From the NCBI RefSeq assembly GCF_002261475.1, contig NZ_NEVN01000006.1:186001-250000 (forward strand): 64,000 bases of DNA, given 5' to 3'. This DNA is from Bordetella genomosp. 5. GTDB lineage: Bacteria > Pseudomonadota > Gammaproteobacteria > Burkholderiales > Burkholderiaceae_B. The first letter of the stretch is position 1. Every line of letters begins with the position of its first letter. Of this stretch, positions 44,506-53,519 are shown in pieces. Both the position numbers and the translations under genes were made by a program. The notes under the pieces were generated by a model. That model made no database searches. It had not been told where the DNA came from and was given only the letters and a program-made list of their open reading frames with translations.

Positions 44506-46152
44506 ATGAAAGTCAGACAGTGGATGGGCAGCATGCTGCTCGCGGCGGGCGGGCTCGCGCTCGCCAGCGGCGCGCACGCACAGACGGCGGGGAGTACCTC
44601 CCCGCCACCCGCGGCCGGCGCCGCGAGCAAGAAACCGAACATCCTGGTGATCTTCGGCGATGACGTGGGGCAGGCGAACATCAGCGCCTACACGCACGGG
44701 GTCGTGGGCTATCGCACGCCCAACATCGACCGGATCGCCAAGGAAGGGGTGATGTTCACCGACTACTACGCGGAGAACAGCTGCACGGCCGGGCGCTCGT
44801 CGTTCATCACCGGGCAGACGCCGCTGCGCACCGGGCTCTCGAAGGTGGGTGCGCCGGGCGCCTCGGTGGGCCTGCAGGTGGGCGACATCACGATTGCACA
44901 GGCGCTCAAGTCGCAGGGCTACGTGACGGCCCAGTTCGGCAAGAATCACCTCGGCGACAAAGACGAGTATCTGCCGACCCGGCACGGCTTCGACCAGTTT
45001 TTCGGCAACCTGTATCACCTCAATGCCGAGGAAGAGCCGGAGCGTCCGTACTGGCCCAAAGATCCCAACGACCCCTACGTCAAGAACTTTTCTCCGCGCG
45101 GCGTGATCAAGGCCACGGCGGACGGCAAGGTCGAAGACACCGGGGCGCTGACGGCCAAGCGCATGGAAACGATCGATGACGAGACGGTGGGTGCGGCCAT
45201 CGACTACATCGACAAGCACGGCAAGGGCGAGCAGCCGTTCTTCGTGTGGATGAACACGACGCGCATGCACATCTACACCCACATCCGGCCCGAACACCGT
45301 GGCAAGAGCGGCATGCCGGGCAACGACTACGCCGACGGCATGTGGGAGCACGACCAGGACGTGGGCAAGCTCCTCAAGAAGCTCGACGACATGGGGATCG
45401 CCGACAACACCATCGTGGTCTACACGACCGACAACGGGCCGAACCAGTTCACCTGGCCCGATGCCGCCACCACGCCGTTCCGCAGCGAGAAGGATTCGAA
45501 CTGGGAAGGCGCGTTCCGGGTGCCGGCGATGGTGCGCTGGCCGGGGCAATTCCCGGCCGGGCAGGTGAAGACCGGCATGGTCTCCGGGCTGGACTGGTTC
45601 CCGACGCTGCTGGCCGCCGTGGGCGATACCGACATCAAGCAGCGCCTGCTCAAGGGCTGGACACCCTCGGGCGGCAAGCAGAACTACCGGGTCCACCTGG
45701 ATGGCTACAACCAGCTGGACTATCTGCGCGGCAAGAACGACAAGAGCGCGCGCGACGACTTCTATTACTTCAACGACGACGGCATGCTGGTGGCCATGCG
45801 TTGGGGCGACTGGAAGGCGGTGTTCTGCGAGCAGCGCGCACCCGGCAATTTCAATATCTGGCAGGACCCGTTCGTCTGCCTGCGGGTACCCAAGATCTTC
45901 AACCTGCGGATGGATCCTTACGAGCGCGCCGATATCACCTCGGATCAGTACAACGACTGGCTGGCGAAGAATTCCTACCTGACCGCCATCGCCACCATGA
46001 AGGCGTCCACATTCCTGGAAACCTTCATGGAGTATCCGCCGAGCCAGAAACCGGCCAGCTTCAGCGTGGATCAGGTGCAGGAGCGGGTGAACCGCGCGAT
46101 GGAGAAGCACTTCGAAGAGCAGGCCAAGGCGAAGGGCAAGACCGGCTCGTAA
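44506..46152 (+). CDS. Type I (formylglycine-dependent) sulfatase, copy 2
   Basis: 548 residues. Sec signal (about 1-26, ending SGAHAQ), metal-binding GDD (51-53), and CTAGR with Cys93 at the same position as in copy 1. GKNHLGDKDEYLPTRHGFDQFFG and YTTDNGPNQFTWPDAATTPF are conserved. The mature enzyme should be periplasmic and hydrolyse a sulfate ester after Cys93 becomes formylglycine. AAAGGAGAAG lies 5 bases before the ATG at 44506, so this start is preferred to the in-frame ATG at 44467. It is the partner of FGE copy 2 and is followed by two membrane-protein genes. The substrate is unknown. Confidence 0.94.
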   Translation: MKVRQWMGSMLLAAGGLALASGAHAQTAGSTSPPPAAGAASKKPNILVIFGDDVGQANISAYTHGVVGYRTPNIDRIAKEGVMFTDYYAENSCTAGRSSFITGQTPLRTGLSKVGAPGASVGLQVGDITIAQALKSQGYVTAQFGKNHLGDKDEYLPTRHGFDQFFGNLYHLNAEEEPERPYWPKDPNDPYVKNFSPRGVIKATADGKVEDTGALTAKRMETIDDETVGAAIDYIDKHGKGEQPFFVWMNTTRMHIYTHIRPEHRGKSGMPGNDYADGMWEHDQDVGKLLKKLDDMGIADNTIVVYTTDNGPNQFTWPDAATTPFRSEKDSNWEGAFRVPAMVRWPGQFPAGQVKTGMVSGLDWFPTLLAAVGDTDIKQRLLKGWTPSGGKQNYRVHLDGYNQLDYLRGKNDKSARDDFYYFNDDGMLVAMRWGDWKAVFCEQRAPGNFNIWQDPFVCLRVPKIFNLRMDPYERADITSDQYNDWLAKNSYLTAIATMKASTFLETFMEYPPSQKPASFSVDQVQERVNRAMEKHFEEQAKAKGKTGS

Positions 46153-46222
46153 GGCGCGCACGCGCCAACCGGATGACCGCGGTTCGGCTCGCCGCGGTCA
46201 TCGTTCAACAGAGGATGCGCCG

Positions 46223-48787
46223 ATGCGCACGGCAACGATGGCGGGTGTGGCGAAGGTGCAGGCAGGGGAGCGCGTGCCGGGATTGGCCTGGCCCGCGGCG
46301 CTGCTGCTGGTCTCGGGCGCGGCCTCGCTGATCTATCAGATCCTCTGGATCAAGCAGTTATCGCTCATCGTGGGGGTGGAGGTGCATGCCATCGCCACCG
46401 CGGTGAGCGCCTTTTTCCTGGGCCTGGCGCTGGGCAGTTTTGCGCTGGGCCGTGTGTCCGGCCGGCTGTCGGACCGGGCCGGCGCGACGGTGGCCGGCAC
46501 AGGTGGCCGTGCGCGCTGGCGGCGCGCGGCCGGCGGCCTCGGTCTCTATGCCGCGCTCGAAGCGGGCATCGCCATCCTCGGGCTGGGCGTGACGGCCGGG
46601 CTGGCGCGGGCCGCGCCGTGGTTCGCGGCCAACGAAGGCCCGCTGACGTGGATGCTGCTGTTCCTGGCGGTGGGCGCCGCGCCGTTTCTGATGGGCGGCA
46701 CCTTGCCGGCGCTGTTGCAGGCCGTGCGCGGACGCGCACCCGCCGCGCGCGCCGGCGGCACGCTCTACGCCGCCAACACGGCGGGCGCCATCGCGGGCGC
46801 GCTGCTGCCGGCATTCCTGCTGATTCCCGCGTTCGGGGTGTGGGGTACGGCCTGCGTGGCCGCCGGCCTCAACCTGCTCGCGGCGCTGGGCGCGCTGGCC
46901 CTGACCCGCACGCAGGCGCCGCCCGCCGCGCCAGCGCAGGCGGCCGAGCCGCTCTGCGCCGACGCGCGCTGGGCCATCGTGCTGTACGGCGTGGCCGGTG
47001 CGCTCGCGCTGGGCTACGAGATCGTGTGGTCGCAGATGGTCGTGCCGTTCATGAGCACCCGCGCCTTCGCCTTCTCGGTGGTGCTCGCCGTGTATCTCGC
47101 CGGTCTCGCCGCCGGCGCCGCGGTGTATGCCCGCTGGCAGCCACGGAATCCATGGCGCGTGTTCGGTCTGCTGATCGCGCTGGCGGGCGCCGTCGCGCTC
47201 GCCGAAGCGGCCTTGCTCGGACGATGGCTGATCCACGCGCAGAGCGTGGCCGAAGCCACCGTGCTGCGCGCGAGCGACAGCCGGCTGGCCGGGATGAGCG
47301 CACGCTTCGCCGTGGCGGCCGGGGCCGTGGTCCTGATTCCCACCTTTTTGCTCGGTGCGGCCTTTCCGGCGGTGCTGGCCATCGTGTCGCGTCAGGCGGG
47401 CGGCGAGGGCCGTGCCGCGGGCGCGGTGCTGGCCGCCAACACGCTCGGCGGCATCGCCGGCACCTTGCTCACGGCCTTCGTGCTGCTGCCGGGCCTCGGC
47501 GTGGTGCGCACGCTCGCGCTACTGGCGCTGCTGGCCTGCGCGGTAGGCGCCGTGGCGGTGTGGCGTGCGCCGGGCGCGCATCGTGCCGCGCGCGGCGGGG
47601 CGCTGGCGCTCGGCGCGGCCGTGCTCGTGCTCGGCGCGTGGTTGCCGCCCGACCATCTGGCGCGGCTGTTGCCCGGTGCGCAGGGCGCGGACCTCGTGTA
47701 TTACCGCGAAGGGCATGGTGGCACGGTGGCGGTGGTGCAGCGCGGGGAGGGCGAACGGCGCTTCAGCCGCCTGTATATCCAGGGCGTGTCGAACTCGGGC
47801 GACGCCATGCCCTCGCTGCGTTACATGCGCCTGCAGGCGCTGTTGCCGCTCGTGATCCACAACGGCGAGCCGCGCGCGGCGCTGGTCATCGGCTACGGCA
47901 CGGGCATCACGGCCGGCGCCTTGTCGCGCTATGCCGGCCTGCAGCGGCGGGTGGTGGCTGAGTTGCTGCCCGCCGTGGTCGACGCCGGGCCGATGTTCTC
48001 GGGCACCTACGGCGCGAGCCGGGATCCGGGGCTGGACATCCGGCTGCGCGATGGCCGCCGCGAGCTGCTGCGCAGCGCGGAGCGCTACGATCTCATCACG
48101 CTGGAGCCACCGCCGCCGTCGGCCGCGGGCGTGGTCAATCTCTATTCGCGCGACTTCTACGCGCTGGCCGCCAGCCGGCTGGAGCCGCAGGGCATCGTGG
48201 CGCAATGGCTGCCGCTGCCGACCCAAAACGTGGAAGACACACAGGCGCTCGTGGCGAGCTTTCTAGATGTCTTTCCGCACGCCTCGCTCTGGACCACCGA
48301 GATGCACGAGATGCTGCTGGTCGGCTCGCTGCAACCCGTGACGCTGGACGTGGCCCGTATCGCGCAGCGCCTCGAGCAGCCGCTGGTGCAAAGCGCGCTG
48401 GCCGAGGTCGGCGTGGGCAGCCCGGCGGCATTGCTGGCGACCTGGGTGACCGGCCGCGAAGGGCTGGCGCGTTTTGCGGCCGACACGGCGCCCGTCACGG
48501 ACGACCGGCCCGCCATCGAATACGCCGACTGGGTGCGGCCACGCGAGATCGCGCGCGCCTTGCCCGCACTGATGGCGCTGCGCGAGTCGCCGCCGCTGCA
48601 GGGCGGTGACACCGCGCTCGACGACGCCATGCGCCGCGAGCGCGTCACGCTGGATCTGTTCTACCGCAGCGCGCTGTCCGCCTATCGCGGCGACCGCGAA
48701 GCGTGGGCGCGCGACGCGGTGGCGCTGTCGCGCCAGGCGGGCGACAACCCTTACATAGCCTGGTTCCTGCGGGGGCAGTCGCGATGA
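46223..48787 (+). CDS. Fused membrane/spermidine synthase-like protein
   Basis: 854 residues. The N-terminal two-thirds is a polytopic membrane region with roughly a dozen or more helices; GAASLIYQILWIKQLSLIVG and a second LGYEIVWSQMVVPFMSTRAFAFSVVLAVYLAGLAAG show an internal repeat. The C-terminal part (about 490-760) is a spermidine-synthase-like fold: ALVIGYGTGITAGALSRYAG and LITLEPPPPSAAGVVNLYSRDFY. The catalytic Asp of SpeE is not obvious (EPPPP instead of DxxDP), so true aminopropyl transfer is doubtful. Such fused proteins are common in proteobacteria and of unknown activity. It follows the sulfatase by 70 bases and overlaps the next gene by four. Confidence 0.85.
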   Translation: MRTATMAGVAKVQAGERVPGLAWPAALLLVSGAASLIYQILWIKQLSLIVGVEVHAIATAVSAFFLGLALGSFALGRVSGRLSDRAGATVAGTGGRARWRRAAGGLGLYAALEAGIAILGLGVTAGLARAAPWFAANEGPLTWMLLFLAVGAAPFLMGGTLPALLQAVRGRAPAARAGGTLYAANTAGAIAGALLPAFLLIPAFGVWGTACVAAGLNLLAALGALALTRTQAPPAAPAQAAEPLCADARWAIVLYGVAGALALGYEIVWSQMVVPFMSTRAFAFSVVLAVYLAGLAAGAAVYARWQPRNPWRVFGLLIALAGAVALAEAALLGRWLIHAQSVAEATVLRASDSRLAGMSARFAVAAGAVVLIPTFLLGAAFPAVLAIVSRQAGGEGRAAGAVLAANTLGGIAGTLLTAFVLLPGLGVVRTLALLALLACAVGAVAVWRAPGAHRAARGGALALGAAVLVLGAWLPPDHLARLLPGAQGADLVYYREGHGGTVAVVQRGEGERRFSRLYIQGVSNSGDAMPSLRYMRLQALLPLVIHNGEPRAALVIGYGTGITAGALSRYAGLQRRVVAELLPAVVDAGPMFSGTYGASRDPGLDIRLRDGRRELLRSAERYDLITLEPPPPSAAGVVNLYSRDFYALAASRLEPQGIVAQWLPLPTQNVEDTQALVASFLDVFPHASLWTTEMHEMLLVGSLQPVTLDVARIAQRLEQPLVQSALAEVGVGSPAALLATWVTGREGLARFAADTAPVTDDRPAIEYADWVRPREIARALPALMALRESPPLQGGDTALDDAMRRERVTLDLFYRSALSAYRGDREAWARDAVALSRQAGDNPYIAWFLRGQSR

Positions 48788-49929
48788 GCTTGCCGCGGAT
48801 GGGCCGCGGGCGGCGGCGGGCGGGCACGGCGTGGCTGCTGGCGGCGCTCGCGAGCGCCGGCGCTGGCGCCGAGGGCCTGTCGCTGCGCGACCCCGAAGAC
48901 GGCGCTTTCGATGTGAGCGACTTTCTGCTGAACCACCGCGGCGTGATGCCGGTGCCGGCCATCATCACGGAGCCCGCGGTCGGCTACGGCGGCGCGCTGA
49001 TGTTGCTGTACTTCTCCTCGTCGATGGCGGAGGCGGGCGCCGAGGCCAAGGCGCGCGGCGCCGGTCCCGCGCCGCCCAACATCACCGGCGTGGCCGGCAT
49101 GATGACCGAAAACGGCTCGCGCGGCGGCGGTCTGTTCCATTTCCGAACCTGGGACGGCGACCGCTACCGCTATCTGGGTGCGCTGGCGCAAGGCCGCATG
49201 AACCTCGATTACTACGGGCTCACCAACCAGGCCCGCAGCTACGAGATCAAAGGCACCTTCTTCATGCAGCAACTGCTCGCGCGTATCGGCGACAGCCGCT
49301 GGTACGTGGGGCCGCGCTACACCTACATGCATTCCGACACCCGCTTCACGGGCCAGCGCGCCAGCGAGCTTTCCGGGGCGCAGCTCGACAAGCGCATCGG
49401 CAAGCTGGGCCTCGTGGTGGATTACGACAGCCGCGACAACATGTTCTTCCCGTCGCGCGGCAGCTATGCCGAGCTGGAGGCGCAGTGGGCGCGGGGCTGG
49501 GTGGGCAGCGACCAGAATTTCGACAGCTACCGGCTCAAGGCCTACACCTGGCAGCCGGTGGCGCCGCGCTGGAATCTCGGCCTGCGCGCCGATGGCCAGA
49601 CCACGAGCGGAACGGTGCCTTTCTATGCCCAGCCCTACATCGACCTGCGCGGCGTCTCGCGCGGGCGCTATCAGGATCGCAGCGTGCTCGTGGGCGAGGT
49701 GGAGCTGCGCTACAACCTCACGCCGCGCTGGTCGCTGCTGAGCTTTTCCGGCGTAGGCAAGGCCTATGGCAACTGGAAGAGCGCGAGCGAAGCTTCCAAC
49801 GTGGTGAGCGTGGGCGCCGGCTTCCGTTATCTGATCGCGCGCAAGCTCGGGCTGTCGGTCGGGGTGGACGTGGCGCACAGCAAGGATCAGAACGCCTTCT
49901 ATATCCAGGTGGGCAGCGCCTGGCGTTGA
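48784..49929 (+). CDS. D15/BamA-TamA-type outer-membrane barrel protein
   Basis: 381 residues with a signal peptide (about 1-29). No POTRA domains are seen; nearly the whole protein is a beta-barrel of the bacterial surface antigen (D15) type, with VVDYDSRDNMFFPSRGSYAELEAQWA and a C-terminal SAWR strand end. Barrels without POTRA occur near lipases and other exported enzymes. The ATG overlaps the upstream stop by four bases (ATGA), so it is coupled to the fused synthase-like gene and to the sulfatase unit. A role in passing a product or enzyme through the outer membrane is plausible but unproven. Confidence 0.8.
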   Translation: MSLPRMGRGRRRAGTAWLLAALASAGAGAEGLSLRDPEDGAFDVSDFLLNHRGVMPVPAIITEPAVGYGGALMLLYFSSSMAEAGAEAKARGAGPAPPNITGVAGMMTENGSRGGGLFHFRTWDGDRYRYLGALAQGRMNLDYYGLTNQARSYEIKGTFFMQQLLARIGDSRWYVGPRYTYMHSDTRFTGQRASELSGAQLDKRIGKLGLVVDYDSRDNMFFPSRGSYAELEAQWARGWVGSDQNFDSYRLKAYTWQPVAPRWNLGLRADGQTTSGTVPFYAQPYIDLRGVSRGRYQDRSVLVGEVELRYNLTPRWSLLSFSGVGKAYGNWKSASEASNVVSVGAGFRYLIARKLGLSVGVDVAHSKDQNAFYIQVGSAWR

Positions 49930-49943
49930 GGTCGGGCAGCCTT

Positions 49944-49968
49944 GATCGCGACGGGGCCGGTCGTGATC
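49944..49968 (+). terminator. Hairpin after the D15 gene
   Basis: GATCGCGAC (49944-49952) pairs with GTCGTGATC (49960-49968) with one wobble, 15 bases after the stop codon; there is no T-tract. A weak terminator or processing hairpin. Confidence 0.4.
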
Positions 49969-50082
49969 GTCGGCACCGGGATTGGATAGAAGGATTTCGA
50001 TGAATTAGAACTTATTCGATCGAAGAACGATGCATGTACGCACAAGATGAGATCGTCCTCTCTCGTTTTGTGGGTGTGCATC

Positions 50083-52491
50083 ATGAAAACCGATCTTCCT
50101 CGCCTGGCGGTCCTGGCCGCCATGATCCAATTGGCGTGGGCCCCGCCCGCTCTTGCCGCGCAGGCATCGATGAGCGGCGCGCCCGGCACCATCGTCGGCA
50201 TCAGCGCGTCGGGCAATGCCTTGGCTGGCACCGACAACGGCAGCGACGAGGCGTTCATCGTCACGGGCGGGCAGCTTCGGCACCTGGGTTTCCTGCCCAA
50301 CGACGGGGCGTTGTATCCGCGAAGCAGCAGCGCTCTCGCCATCAGTGCCGATGGCACGACGGTGGTGGGGCGCAGCTCGACCTTTACGAACTGGAACGAA
50401 GCCGTTCTCTGGAAGAACGGCGCCATGACCGGGCTGGGTGTCCTGGGGCGGGGCGTCGGTCCTGAGCCGGCCAACAGCGTGGCCACCGCGGTCAGCGCCG
50501 ATGGCAGCGTGGCCGTTGGTGTCAGCACGCACGCCGGCAGCACCTGGGACTTCGACTTTCATGCATTCCGCTGGGAAAACGGCACGATGCACGACCTGGG
50601 CACGATCGCGGGCGGCGGCACGCACCCGTGGAGCGAAGCCACGGCTGTCAGCGCGGACGGCGCCGTTGTGGCAGGAACCAGCAGTAATGCCCAGGATCGG
50701 CGCGAAGCGTTCCGCTGGGAAGGCGGCGTCATGCAGGGCCTGGGTTTTGTCGCGGGTGGCGGAAGCGGCCCGTGGAGCGCCGCCCGTGCGATGAGCCGGG
50801 ATGGCAGCGTGATCGTGGGTGCCAGCAGCAACGCGCAGGATCAGAACGAGGCGTTCCGCTGGCAGGGAGGCCTCATGCAGGGGCTGGGCTTCATCGGCGG
50901 TGGTGGGAGCCGCCCGTCGAGCGAGGCCGCGGGCGTGAGCGCCGATGGCATGGTGGTGATCGGAAACAGCACCAACGCCGCGGGCGCCAGCGAGGCGTTC
51001 CGCTGGGCGGGCGGCCGGATGGAGGGGCTGGGCTTCGTGCACGGTGGCGTCGCCGGTGAAGAGAGTGTCGCCAACGCCGTCAACGCCGACGGCCGCGTCG
51101 TGGTGGGGACCAACATCGGCAATGGTGTGCGCGAGGCGTTCGTCTGGACATCCCAGGGCCGGATGCAATCCGTGCAGAATTATCTGCGAAACGCGGGCGT
51201 GGCGCTCGGCACCTGGCAGCTCACCGATGGCACCAGCGTGTCCGCCGATGGCACGGTGATTGCCGGCGGCGGCACGGATCCCGCCGGCAACGCCCAGGGA
51301 TGGTGGGCGCGCCTCGTCTCGGCACGCCCGCCCGGCGCCACCGGCCCCACCGGCCCCACCGGCCCCACCGGCCCCACCGGCCCCACCGGCCCCACCGACC
51401 CCACGGGCCCCACGGGCCCCACAGGCCCCACCGACCCCACGGGCCCCACCGGCACCACCGACCCCACGGGCCCCACCGGCACCACGGGCCCCGCCGACCC
51501 CACCGACCCCACCGGCCCCGGTCCGGCGGCCGCTCAGCCCGTGGTCGGTTTTCTGTCCGCGAACGAGCTGGGGGCATCCATCGCCGACAGCTCGGCCGCC
51601 GCGGCGCGGCTGCAGTCGCTCGGCATGTCCGCACTGACCCACCAGCGCTTCATCGCGTACCGGCAATGCAGGCCGCAATCCGGCGACACACTCTGTGTGG
51701 CGGTGACGGGCGCTGCCGCCAAATGGCGCGGCGAACGCGGCGGGCAGGGCGGTTATGGCAGCGTGACGCTCGACATGCCGGTGCGGGCCGGGTTGAGCGT
51801 GGGCGCGACGCTCTATCAGAATTTCGATCGCTTTGAATTGCGGCGGGGCGGCGCCTCCGACGCGGACATGACCGGCGCGGTGTTGTTCGCCAAGTATGTG
51901 CCGGACGCCACCGGCCCGCGCGCATTGCTGGCCGTGTCGGCCAGCCGCATCGATGTCGACAGCAAGCGCCGCACGCTCGATGGCGTGGATCGGATCGTGT
52001 CGTCGCAAGGCAGCGGCGACGGCACGGGGCTGGGCGCCCTGGCGAATGTCGGGTGGGGGTTCCGGCTCACCGAGCACGTGATCGTCAGGCCGTTTGCCGA
52101 GCTGCAGTGGCAACGCACCCGGCTCGGCGGCTACGCGGAATCCGGCGGACCATTTCCGATCGCCTGGGGCGCGTCTGGCGTCACGGAATCGGCCGGCCGG
52201 CTCGGCGCGGAATGGGAATGGCAGATCACGCCCGACGTCGACGCCACGCTGTCCGCCGCGTGGCGGCACACGCTCTCGCGCAGGCAGCAGGCGCCGAACG
52301 CCACGCTCATCGGTGTGGGGGACGTCAGCCAGCCCGCCACCGGCGCGCCGCGCAACGCGGGCGAATTCGCCCTGGGCCTGGGCTGGCAGGCCACGCCGGC
52401 CACGCGGGTCGTCACGCAGATCGGCGCCGGCGCAGGAGGCGGCCGCGTGCCCAGCCTGCAGGGGCTGGTGGGGTTGAGCATGCGATTCTGA
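50083..52491 (+). CDS. HAF-repeat autotransporter with collagen-like hinge
   Basis: 802 residues from the ATG at 50083, which gives a clean signal peptide (about 1-27); an ATG at 50047 would add 12 residues, and neither has a good ribosome site. The passenger (about 28-400) holds about seven HAF-type repeats of the form SADGxVVVGxSxxxxxxEAFRWxxGxMxGLG. A Gly-Pro-Thr hinge (about 420-480) follows. The C-terminal barrel (about 530-802) ends in LSMRF, the aromatic Bam signal. It should present the HAF domain on the surface. A pair of cysteines in the barrel start ([10 protein letters not shown]) is unusual for this class. Confidence 0.88.
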   Translation: MKTDLPRLAVLAAMIQLAWAPPALAAQASMSGAPGTIVGISASGNALAGTDNGSDEAFIVTGGQLRHLGFLPNDGALYPRSSSALAISADGTTVVGRSSTFTNWNEAVLWKNGAMTGLGVLGRGVGPEPANSVATAVSADGSVAVGVSTHAGSTWDFDFHAFRWENGTMHDLGTIAGGGTHPWSEATAVSADGAVVAGTSSNAQDRREAFRWEGGVMQGLGFVAGGGSGPWSAARAMSRDGSVIVGASSNAQDQNEAFRWQGGLMQGLGFIGGGGSRPSSEAAGVSADGMVVIGNSTNAAGASEAFRWAGGRMEGLGFVHGGVAGEESVANAVNADGRVVVGTNIGNGVREAFVWTSQGRMQSVQNYLRNAGVALGTWQLTDGTSVSADGTVIAGGGTDPAGNAQGWWARLVSARPPGATGPTGPTGPTGPTGPTGPTDPTGPTGPTGPTDPTGPTGTTDPTGPTGTTGPADPTDPTGPGPAAAQPVVGFLSANELGASIADSSAAAARLQSLGMSALTHQRFIAYRQCRPQSGDTLCVAVTGAAAKWRGERGGQGGYGSVTLDMPVRAGLSVGATLYQNFDRFELRRGGASDADMTGAVLFAKYVPDATGPRALLAVSASRIDVDSKRRTLDGVDRIVSSQGSGDGTGLGALANVGWGFRLTEHVIVRPFAELQWQRTRLGGYAESGGPFPIAWGASGVTESAGRLGAEWEWQITPDVDATLSAAWRHTLSRRQQAPNATLIGVGDVSQPATGAPRNAGEFALGLGWQATPATRVVTQIGAGAGGGRVPSLQGLVGLSMRF
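51338..51523 (+). repeat. Collagen-like Gly-Pro-Thr coding repeat
   Basis: About twenty triplets of the type GPT/DPT/GTT encoded by near-identical 9-base units (ACCGGCCCC and variants). They join the HAF passenger to the barrel domain. The units are multiples of three bases, so slippage would alter hinge length in frame. Confidence 0.88.
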
Positions 52492-52514
52492 GCGCTGCCT
52501 GCTGATGCCGCCGC

Positions 52515-53420
52515 TCAGGCGCCGCAGGCGTAGATCATGAATTGCCTGAATGCATCCGCGGGCCGGCTGAGCGCGGCCCGCGGATGCCAGATAAGGCCCA
52601 TTTCCATCGGCGGTACCGCGTCCGCCACGGGTATCGCCTCGATCTTGCGGCCTTCGAGCGACCACGGACGGTAGACCATGTCCGACAGGATGGTCACGCC
52701 GAACCCATGGGCCACGAGACCGCGCAGTGCCTCCATGGATCGGGTCCGAAACGCGATATCCGGCCGTGTGCCGTGGGCCTGCCAATAGGCGAGCGTCGAG
52801 CGTTCGCCCTCATCCATCTCGAGCAGGATGTACGGATGCCGCGCCACATCGGCCAGCGTGGGCGCGGCGAGCGATGCCAGCGGATGATCCGCGGCCGTCC
52901 AGAGCTGCCGGCGCGAGCGCACCAGCACCTGATGACCGAAGCGCTCCCGTTTCGCCGTGTTCGACAGCAGGGCCAGGCCGAGCTCCATCTCGCCGCTGGC
53001 AACCGCCTTTTCGATGTCGGGGCGGTCCATGTCGACGAGGTCGAGCACCACCTCGGGATAGCGCCGGCGAAAGCGCGCCAGCAACTCCGGCAGGAAGTAT
53101 CCCAGCACCGTGTAAGAGGCCGCGATTCTGACCGAACCCCGCAGCGCATGGCGCTGGAATCCGGGCTCGCGCAGGGCGTCGTCCAGGGTGTCGAGCACGT
53201 CGCGGGCGCGCTGATGAAACTGATGCCCCTCGGGGGTGAGCGTGACCCCGTGCGGATGCCGGTCAAACAGCCGCACGCCGAGTTGCCCCTCGAGCGCAAG
53301 CACGGCGTTGGTGATGGCCGACTGCGACACGTGCTCGTCGGCGGCGGCCATGGACAGGCGGCCGGTGCGGGCGGCGGCGGCGAAGTAGCGCAACTGGCGC
53401 AGGGTGACGTCCTTGCTCAT
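52515..53420 (-). CDS. LysR-family transcriptional regulator
   Basis: 301 residues, normal length. The N-terminal helix-turn-helix (about 5-65) reads LRQLRYFAAAARTGRLSMAA...VSQSAITNAVLALEGQLGVRLFDR. A LysR substrate-binding domain fills about 90-295. It is divergent from the indolepyruvate oxidoreductase gene, with a 99-base gap, the usual place for a LysR regulator of its neighbour. Regulation of that gene is inferred from position. The effector is unknown. Confidence 0.92.
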   Translation of the reverse strand: MSKDVTLRQLRYFAAAARTGRLSMAAADEHVSQSAITNAVLALEGQLGVRLFDRHPHGVTLTPEGHQFHQRARDVLDTLDDALREPGFQRHALRGSVRIAASYTVLGYFLPELLARFRRRYPEVVLDLVDMDRPDIEKAVASGEMELGLALLSNTAKRERFGHQVLVRSRRQLWTAADHPLASLAAPTLADVARHPYILLEMDEGERSTLAYWQAHGTRPDIAFRTRSMEALRGLVAHGFGVTILSDMVYRPWSLEGRKIEAIPVADAVPPMEMGLIWHPRAALSRPADAFRQFMIYACGA

Positions 53421-53519
53421 GCGTTTTTCGGATACCTGGCAGCAGAAAATGTGAATATACGATAGCCGCGCGGATTCCTACACTGCCTCGAAACAGATCG
53501 GCAACGAGGAGACAACACC

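Noticed and set aside
44392-46161. 589-residue leftward frame antisense to sulfatase 2
   Set aside because: Shadow of the sulfatase gene; the same kind of antisense frame occurs over sulfatase 1.
50005-52785. 926-residue leftward frame with Gly-rich tract antisense to the HAF autotransporter
   Set aside because: The Gly/Ala tract is only the reverse of the Gly-Pro-Thr repeat; no start signal or family.
53421-53519. Possible LysR T-N11-A box between the LysR and oxidoreductase genes
   Set aside because: Several weak matches exist but none with clear dyad symmetry, so no site was called.
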